Source: DASPXK01 sp035637315
Lineage (GTDB): Bacteria > Chloroflexota > UBA6077 > JACCZL01
Direction of reading: 5' to 3'
DNA length: 6,306 nt
Assembly: GCA_035637315.1 (NCBI GenBank)
Contig: DASPXK010000163.1
Location: 1-6,306 of the forward strand
Numbering within the stretch: the stretch's first letter is position 1; each line of letters begins with the position of its first letter. The notes below the pieces were generated by a model. That model was not told the origin of the DNA and made no database searches. It worked only from the letters and a program-made list of their open reading frames with translations. Positions 1 through 4,021 of this stretch are shown here, piece by piece. The translations under genes and the position numbers were made by a program.

Positions 1-71
1 GTGCTCGGCACCGCCACCGCGATGGCCAACAACAGTACGACGTGCCGGAAGGTCCACAGTTTCCGAAGCAT
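1..71 (-). CDS. N-terminus of a membrane or secreted protein (partial)
   Basis: The gene runs off the left edge; only 23 codons plus two bases are visible. The peptide is MLRKLWTFRHVVLLLAIAV followed by AVPS: a short basic start (R3, K4, R9) and then about 13 hydrophobic residues. This is the layout of a signal peptide or first membrane segment. Three in-frame ATGs lie at 83, 77 and 71. I chose 71 because a GGAG at 81-78 sits six bases upstream of it; the first ATG has no such site. A TAA lies in frame upstream of all three, so the gene cannot start much further back. It is tandem with, and about 190 bases downstream of, pncB. What the protein does cannot be told from this fragment. The reading is supported only by start context and hydrophobicity. 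Confidence 0.5.
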   Translation of the reverse strand, partial: MLRKLWTFRHVVLLLAIAVAVPS

Positions 72-220
72 CTCCATCTCCATCGTGACGGCCCGAAGGA
101 CGTCTATTTAGCAGCGAGCCCAGTCGCGTCGCTGAGGACATGACCAGACCCGAGGACCAAAGTGCGCGCCCAGATACGCGTTATGGTAACACCTTAGGGC
201 GAAGTGGCGAGCGCTCGCGA

Positions 221-247
221 CGGGCCGAAACGGGATGCCCTGGCCCG
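221..247 (-). terminator. Possible hairpin downstream of pncB
   Basis: Read on the minus strand just after the pncB stop, CGGGCC (247-242) can pair with GGCCCG (226-221), and an inner GGG-CAT-CCC can also fold. No T-run follows, so this is a weak terminator candidate at best. It could equally be chance pairing in GC-rich DNA. Confidence 0.2.
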
Positions 248-257
248 ACCCAGCACC

Positions 258-1763
258 CTACGTGTGCCGAAGCGGACTTTCCAGGCTCTCGGTCTGCCCG
301 GAGACCTCTGGGCTCTGGTCCGGCCTCTCGATGTCCGGCTCGAGGTCTTCGCGGGCCTCGTTCGCGGCGACGGCGGCCGGCCGGTGCTTGCTCTGGGCCG
401 CGATGGCGCGCTCGCGCAGCTCGAGCAGCTCGTGGCTGTAGCGGACCGAGTACGTCTCGGGTTTTTCCAGCCGCCGATACCGCTCGGGGAGAAGCTTCAG
501 GTTGCGACTCGCGAACTCCCAGATCTCGGACAGCGGCGGCAGGCTGCCCGGGACCACGCGACCATCGATCACCACAGGCTTCAGCAGCCGCTCTGCGTCG
601 TGCCCTGGGCGGGGCTCGTCGGCCAGCTGGACGACGTCCTCCTCGAAGTTGCCGATCCGGTACACCTCCTTCTTGCCGGGCAGCGTCGTCTTATCTCCGG
701 CTAGCTTCAGCTTAGGGACGGCCGTGCCACTATCGTCGACGCAGAGGACCTGCTTGTACACCCCGCCCAACGCGCCGCCCTCCACTTCGCGTTCGACCGA
801 GCCCGCCCCGACCCCCAGGGCCGTGCCCACTCCAAACGCGTCGATCGGCGCGCCCTGCGCGAGCAGCTCGGTGATCCGAAACTCGTCCAGATCGCCGCTC
901 GCCAGGACGCGCACGTCGCGCAGGCCGGCCTCGTCGAGCACCTGGCGAACGTACTGACTGTCGGCCAGCAGGTCGCCGCTGTCGAGGCGGACGCCCGCCA
1001 GGATGTGGCCAAGGCTCTCGCGGTACTTCTTGGCCACGTCGGCCGCGGTGTGTATCGCTCGACGGGGGTCGTAGGTGTCGAGCAGGAGGGTGTAGCGGTT
1101 GTACGTCTCGGCGATAGCCTCGAACGCGGCCCGCTCGTCGTCGAACAACTGGATCAAGGCGTGCGGCACCGTGCCGGTCGGCAGAAGTCGAAAGTGATAG
1201 GCGGCCGCCAGAAAGGACGTGCTCCAGCAGCCCCCGATCCGCGAGGAGCGAGTGACCACGAACGGCTCCTGGGCCCGCCGCAGGGAGAACTCGGACACCG
1301 GGCGGCCCTGGGCAGCCCAAACGATGCGCGACGCCTTGGTGGCGATCAGCGTGGCCAGGTTGATCGCCTGCAGGAGTCCCGATTCCAGCAAGATGCCCTC
1401 ACGGAAGGGGGCCGTGACCCGCAGCAGGGGCTCGTTAGGAAAGGCGATGGAGCCCTCTGGCATCGCCAGGATCTCGCCGCTGAAGCGCAGACGGGCCAGC
1501 TCCTGGAGGAAACCGGGCTCGTAGTCACGGATCTGGGCCAGAAAGGCGAGGTCGTCCTCCGTGTACTTGAAATCGCGCACGAACTCGAGCGCCATCTCAA
1601 GGCCGGCCACCAGCAAGTAGGAGCCGCCGAACGGCGCGCCCCGCGCGTATAGGTCGAAGGTGGTCATGCCGTTCAGACCCGCCCGCCAGCTAACGTAGGC
1701 GGAGTCCGGGTGGTACATGTCCGTGATCAGGCCAGGGCGATAGTTGATCTGGCTGCGCGACAT
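258..1763 (-). CDS. pncB: Nicotinate phosphoribosyltransferase
   Basis: This enzyme makes nicotinate mononucleotide from nicotinate and PRPP, the first committed step of NAD salvage by the Preiss-Handler route, in the cytoplasm; the family usually couples the step to ATP. The 501-residue product shows the family landmarks in order: GLITDMYHPDSAYVSWRAG (11-29), FDLYARGAPFGGSYL (36-50), EFSLRRAQ (158-165), IGGC (176-179), GTVPHALI (197-204), RLDSGDL (259-265), ASGDLDEFRI (288-297) and GVGT (311-314). H201 lies where the family has its phosphorylated histidine, and the PHALI form resembles archaeal-type rather than enterobacterial members. ATG 1763 is chosen because GGAG lies five bases upstream and homology begins at once. 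The frame stays open to 1916, but that would run into the divergent gene. The last 45 or so residues are a polar, E/P/S-rich tail that I do not recognise. The gene stands alone, divergent from the Fe-S carrier gene. Confidence 0.93.
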   Translation of the reverse strand: MSRSQINYRPGLITDMYHPDSAYVSWRAGLNGMTTFDLYARGAPFGGSYLLVAGLEMALEFVRDFKYTEDDLAFLAQIRDYEPGFLQELARLRFSGEILAMPEGSIAFPNEPLLRVTAPFREGILLESGLLQAINLATLIATKASRIVWAAQGRPVSEFSLRRAQEPFVVTRSSRIGGCWSTSFLAAAYHFRLLPTGTVPHALIQLFDDERAAFEAIAETYNRYTLLLDTYDPRRAIHTAADVAKKYRESLGHILAGVRLDSGDLLADSQYVRQVLDEAGLRDVRVLASGDLDEFRITELLAQGAPIDAFGVGTALGVGAGSVEREVEGGALGGVYKQVLCVDDSGTAVPKLKLAGDKTTLPGKKEVYRIGNFEEDVVQLADEPRPGHDAERLLKPVVIDGRVVPGSLPPLSEIWEFASRNLKLLPERYRRLEKPETYSVRYSHELLELRERAIAAQSKHRPAAVAANEAREDLEPDIERPDQSPEVSGQTESLESPLRHT

Positions 1764-1768
1764 GGCTG

Positions 1769-1772
1769 CTCC
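1769..1772 (-). promoter_or_regulatory. Ribosome binding site that fixes the pncB start
   Basis: GGAG (1772-1769) lies five bases before ATG 1763, and a second AGGGAG (1780-1775) lies eleven bases before it. This supports the short pncB start over the longer open frame reaching back to 1916. Confidence 0.65.
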
Positions 1773-1804
1773 GACTCCCTCGCTTCCCAGCCGCCTCAGA
1801 CCCG

Positions 1805-1817
1805 CCTCGGACCGAGG
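1805..1817. promoter_or_regulatory. Small perfect palindrome in the pncB / Fe-S carrier gap
   Basis: CCTCGG-A-CCGAGG is a perfect 6-1-6 palindrome, 42 bases upstream of the pncB start and 27 bases upstream of the plus-strand -10 box. It could be an operator for a dimeric repressor or a small leader hairpin of the pncB mRNA. Short palindromes are frequent in GC-rich DNA, so support is weak. Confidence 0.25.
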
Positions 1818-1841
1818 ACGAACCGGAAATCCAAGCCTGCC

Positions 1842-1850
1842 TGATATAAT
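1842..1850 (+). promoter_or_regulatory. Extended -10 promoter for the Fe-S carrier gene
   Basis: TGATATAAT is a perfect housekeeping -10 hexamer (1845-1850) with the TGn extension, standing out in GC-rich DNA. No good -35 box lies 16-18 bases upstream, which fits an extended -10 promoter. Transcription would start near 1857, giving a leader of about 27 bases that holds the GGGAGG site before ATG 1884. Confidence 0.7.
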
Positions 1851-1868
1851 GTACACGGCAAGCCGGCC

Positions 1869-1874
1869 GGGAGG
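1869..1874 (+). promoter_or_regulatory. Ribosome binding site that fixes the Fe-S carrier start
   Basis: GGGAGG lies nine bases before ATG 1884. It directly abuts a TTG at 1875 that could otherwise be taken as the start, and is 18 bases from a later ATG at 1893. Spacing therefore picks 1884. Confidence 0.75.
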
Positions 1875-1883
1875 TTGTACCAG

Positions 1884-2240
1884 ATGGTTACGATGACTGA
1901 CACAGCGGTCAGCCATCTCAAGGAGATCATGCAGAAGCAGGCCAAGTCTGACGTGGCTCTGCGGCTCTACGTGACCCCCGGGGGTTGCTCGGGTTTCTCG
2001 TACGGCATGGACCTCGACGACGAGGCGGCCGAGGACGACCAGACGTTCGACTACCAGGGCGTCAAGGTTGTCGTCGACCCGTTCAGCCTCCAGTACCTCG
2101 ACGGCGCGCAGCTCGACTACGTCGACGCGCTGATGGGCGGCGGCTTTACCGTCCAGAACCCGAACGCGGTCAAGACCTGCTCCTGCGGCCAGTCGTTCGA
2201 CACCTCAACTGGCGGCGGCCAGGCCAAGCCCTGCAGCTGA
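1884..2240 (+). CDS. A-type iron-sulfur cluster carrier (HesB/IscA/ErpA family)
   Basis: A 118-residue cytoplasmic protein, close to the usual family length of 105-120. A-type carriers receive [2Fe-2S] or [4Fe-4S] clusters from a scaffold and pass them to apo-enzymes. The family hallmarks are all present: MTDTAVSHLKEIM (4-16), LRLYVTPGGCSGFSYGM (26-42) with the first ligand C35, VVVDPFSLQYLDGAQLDY (62-79), and NPNAVKTCSCGQSF (92-105) with the ligand pair C99 and C101. The usual C-G-C is C-S-C here. A fourth cysteine, C117, sits in a short glycine-rich tail (GGGQAKPCS) and is not a family ligand. The gene has its own extended -10 promoter and is divergent from pncB. No suf or isc genes are adjacent, so its client is unknown; the [4Fe-4S] molybdoenzyme in this window is only one possibility. 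The stop codon forms part of the inverted repeat at 2237-2323. Confidence 0.92.
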   Translation: MVTMTDTAVSHLKEIMQKQAKSDVALRLYVTPGGCSGFSYGMDLDDEAAEDDQTFDYQGVKVVVDPFSLQYLDGAQLDYVDALMGGGFTVQNPNAVKTCSCGQSFDTSTGGGQAKPCS

Positions 2241-2323
2241 ACGAGTAGCGAGTATCGAGTCGCGAGTAGCGAGCAACTCCGCCGCACTCGCTACTCGCGA
2301 CTCGATACTCGCTACTCGTTCAG
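2237..2323. repeat. Perfect 37-bp inverted repeat; likely bidirectional terminator
   Basis: The left arm (2237-2273) and right arm (2287-2323) are exact reverse complements over 37 bases, separated by a 13-base loop (2274-2286). The left arm begins with CTGA, which contains the stop of the plus-strand Fe-S gene; the right arm ends with TCAG, which contains the stop of the minus-strand anti-sigma gene. Inside each arm is a run of heptamers: GAGTAGC, GAGTATC, GAGTCGC, GAGTAGC, then GAG. Its position between two convergent genes suggests a shared transcription terminator or mRNA 3'-end stabiliser. It has no T-tract on either side, so a classical rho-independent terminator is not shown. A dispersed intergenic element is an equally good reading. 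Confidence 0.9.
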
Positions 2324-3096
2324 ATCGTGCCGCTCAGGAGGCGCTGGCCGGTCGGCGTGACGCTGCCGCCGGCGGGCTCCTCGGTCAGGCCAACCCACTG
2401 CCAGGCGCGGAAGGGCCCAGGGCACTGGACGGACGTATACCCGTTGCCCTGGCGGTCGGTCCAGGTCAGCAGCCCGCCGCTCTCGCGCTTGCCATCGGCC
2501 CGCAGCCACCAGAGCTGATAAGCGCGACCCTCCGCCAAAGGCGGCAGCGAGCGCACCATCATCATGCCGTCCCCCGTCTCGGGATCGACGTACAGGCGTC
2601 CAACGGCCGCGGGCGCGAGCTGCGTGCCCTGCATCGGTCGTAGCTGGATGTCGGCGGCCTGCAAGACCGACACGACTTTGTCGTAGCGCGTCGCTCGCTC
2701 GCGCAGGTTGGCCGCCAGGGTCCGCTGCTCGTTGAGCTGCATCTGCAGGCCGGCCGCCCAGAGCGTCGTGCTGAGCGCCACGACCAGCGCCAGACCGGCC
2801 GCAACGCTAGCCGCCTGGAGCTGGGGGCGCACCATCCTCACTCGCGTCCACCAGGGCCGGGCCCGTTCTCTACTGCCCAGCCGGGCCGCGACGAGGACGC
2901 GCTGCTTCAAGTCGCGCGGCGGCTCGTGCTGAGCAAAGCCGAGCGCCAGGGCGCCGGCGGCCTCCTGATAGGCCAGCTGCTCGGCGGCGCAGCTCTGGCA
3001 GGTCGCCAGGTGCTCTTCGAGCTCATCGCGCTCATCGACCTCGAGCGAGTCGAGCGAATACGCGGCTAAGAGGTCGCGTGCCTCGTCGCAGATCAC
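2320..3096 (-). CDS. Membrane-anchored RskA-type anti-sigma factor with zinc-finger domain
   Basis: A 258-residue protein expected to bind and hold the ECF sigma factor encoded just upstream. The N-terminal anti-sigma domain (1-40) carries the ZAS motif HLATCQSC, with H29, C33 and C36; C3 is a possible further zinc ligand. One hydrophobic membrane segment lies at about 94-116. A polar stretch at 117-148 that may form a coiled coil follows, then an RskA-like extracytoplasmic domain (about 149-258) with PETGDGMMMVRSLPPL (172-187) and the sequence YQLWWLRADG (193-202). The family is released by signal-driven proteolysis, which is known for relatives and not shown here. The start is GTG 3096, whose bases overlap the sigma stop in a GTGA (4-base overlap), so translation is probably coupled. 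The stop lies in the inverted repeat. The signal sensed cannot be read from the sequence. Confidence 0.9.
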   Translation of the reverse strand: MICDEARDLLAAYSLDSLEVDERDELEEHLATCQSCAAEQLAYQEAAGALALGFAQHEPPRDLKQRVLVAARLGSRERARPWWTRVRMVRPQLQAASVAAGLALVVALSTTLWAAGLQMQLNEQRTLAANLRERATRYDKVVSVLQAADIQLRPMQGTQLAPAAVGRLYVDPETGDGMMMVRSLPPLAEGRAYQLWWLRADGKRESGGLLTWTDRQGNGYTSVQCPGPFRAWQWVGLTEEPAGGSVTPTGQRLLSGTI

Positions 3097-3683
3097 GGCT
3101 GCGCGGACCTCATCTCAGCCAGCTCCAACGAAGCCCGCAACTTTTGCATGGCCAGTCGAAGGCGGGTCTTGATCGTGCCGAGCGGCTCCCCGAGCAAAGC
3201 GGCAATCTCCGCTTGCGTCATGCCGCGAACGTACGCCAGCTCGACGGCCAGGCGCTGCGGCTGGGGAAGCGTCCTGACGGCTCGGACGACAGCCTCGCCC
3301 GTCAGGCTGGCCAGCAGCGCCTCCTCTGGATCGAGCGCCACGCGTCCCTGCTCGGCGAAGCGATGGTCGGAGCTGTAGCGCAGCTCCAGGCGTCGGCGAC
3401 GCAGCCGGTCGACGGCCCGATGGTGGGCCACGCCCAGCAGCCACGAGAGCAGACGGCCACGTGACGGCAGATAGCTGTCGGGGCGTTGCCACAGCTTGAG
3501 GAACGTCTCCTGGACGATCTCCTCGGCCGCTTCCTGGTCGGCGAGCATCTTGAGGCCGAGCGAGAAAAGCGCGCGCGCGTGTCGCTCGTACAGGACCTCA
3601 AGGGCTCGAACGTCCTGCCGCTGAAGACGATCGACCAGCGATTCGTCGGAGACGGCCGTGACATCCTCGACCTGGTGCATCAT
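3093..3683 (-). CDS. ECF-family RNA polymerase sigma factor (SigK/RskA-type pair)
   Basis: A 196-residue group 4 (ECF) sigma factor, which directs RNA polymerase to a specific set of promoters. Region 2 spans about 15-98: LVDRLQRQDVRALEVLYERH (16-35), EEIVQETFLKLW (54-65, core binding), and GRLLSWLLGVAHHRAVDRLR (76-95, -10 melting and recognition). Region 4 spans about 134-190, with the helix-turn-helix MTQAEIAALLGEPLGTIKTR (155-174) for -35 contact. I chose ATG 3683 because it gives a normal ECF length, a weak AGG lies seven bases upstream, and a TATACT box lies 39 bases upstream. The frame is open back to 3842, but those 53 extra residues show no sigma features; ATG 3773 is an alternative start. 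It overlaps the anti-sigma gene by four bases, the standard arrangement for this pair. Autoregulation is common in the family but no ECF-type promoter is evident here. Confidence 0.93.
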   Translation of the reverse strand: MMHQVEDVTAVSDESLVDRLQRQDVRALEVLYERHARALFSLGLKMLADQEAAEEIVQETFLKLWQRPDSYLPSRGRLLSWLLGVAHHRAVDRLRRRRLELRYSSDHRFAEQGRVALDPEEALLASLTGEAVVRAVRTLPQPQRLAVELAYVRGMTQAEIAALLGEPLGTIKTRLRLAMQKLRASLELAEMRSAQP

Positions 3684-3722
3684 CGACGCGCCTGGGCCTC
3701 GCTCGAACCGAACGTTGGCGGG

Positions 3723-3728
3723 AGTATA
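3723..3728 (-). promoter_or_regulatory. Candidate -10 box for the sigma/anti-sigma operon
   Basis: TATACT matches the housekeeping -10 at five of six positions. It would start transcription near 3716, about 33 bases before ATG 3683. The best upstream hexamer, TTGGAC 18 bases away, is a poor -35. A rival box, TATAGT (3786-3781), lies seven bases before the in-frame ATG at 3773. Confidence 0.4.
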
Positions 3729-3892
3729 CCCGCGCCCCCGGCGGCCGTCCAAAGCGCACACAAGCGTCGACATCTCGTGGACTATACGCGGGAACGAGTC
3801 ACGCGGATTGCTCGGTAATGCATGCCTGACGCGCGAGGACATTCCGGTGGCGAGCGCTTGGGGCGCGCGGCGCGGTAGCCAGCCGTCTACGC

Positions 3893-3947
3893 AGGGGCGC
3901 GATTCATCGCCCCCTGGTGAGGAGAGGGCGCGATGAATCGCGCCCCT
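3893..3947. repeat. 18-bp perfect stem hairpin element
   Basis: AGGGGCGCGATTCATCGC (3893-3910) is exactly complementary to 3930-3947. The stem can extend by three more pairs (3911-3913 with 3926-3928) across one bulged base, leaving a loop of about 12 bases. It lies downstream of the molybdoenzyme gene and upstream of the sigma gene, so it could end or stabilise the molybdoenzyme transcript. Its form is that of a REP-like or dispersed intergenic palindrome; copy number cannot be seen from one window. Confidence 0.75.
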
Positions 3948-3965
3948 ACCATCTTCGTCCCCGTG

Positions 3966-3984
3966 GTCCCGACTTCGTCGGGAC
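3966..3984. repeat. Tight 8-bp hairpin
   Basis: GTCCCGAC-TTC-GTCGGGAC is a perfect 8-bp stem with a three-base loop, 30 bases past the molybdoenzyme stop on the minus strand. It may act as a transcript 3'-end hairpin. No T-run follows on the minus strand, so a rho-independent terminator is not shown. Confidence 0.5.
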
Positions 3985-3993
3985 TCATAGCTT

Positions 3994-4021
3994 CGCTCAG
4001 TATGCCGACCCGTTCAGGATG
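3994..4021. repeat. Near-identical 11-base direct repeats overlapping the molybdoenzyme stop
   Basis: CGCTCAGTATG (3994-4004) and CGTTCAGGATG (4011-4021) agree at nine of eleven bases with a period of 17. The second copy contains the TGA stop (4016-4014) of the minus-strand gene. The sequence resembles dispersed intergenic tracts I recall from some GC-rich genomes; that is recall, not a search. Confidence 0.45.

Larger units (their letters stand above)
3684..4013. other. 330-base intergenic region rich in repeats
   Basis: No credible gene lies here. From the sigma start leftward to rightward it holds a -10 candidate (TATACT, 3728-3723), a second -10 candidate (TATAGT, 3786-3781), an 18-bp hairpin repeat (3893-3947), an 8-bp tight hairpin (3966-3984), and an 11-base near-repeat pair (3994-4021) whose outer copy contains the molybdoenzyme stop codon. 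The stretch 3787-3892 shows nothing I can name. Confidence 0.7.

Noticed and set aside
207..218. 12-base palindrome GCGAGCGCTCGC
   Set aside because: It has no loop and lies in GC-rich DNA with no promoter beside it; chance is the simpler explanation.
204..1652. Several plus-strand frames opposite pncB, including 204-704 and 1005-1652
   Set aside because: They have no recognisable motifs and lie opposite a well-supported gene with family motifs throughout.
1875..1883. TTG start for the Fe-S carrier at 1875
   Set aside because: GGGAGG directly abuts it with no spacer, whereas ATG 1884 has nine bases of spacing.
1764..1916. A 51-residue N-terminal extension of pncB starting at 1916
   Set aside because: It would overlap the promoter, ribosome site and first codons of the divergent Fe-S carrier gene, and lacks family similarity; ATG 1763 has a good ribosome site.
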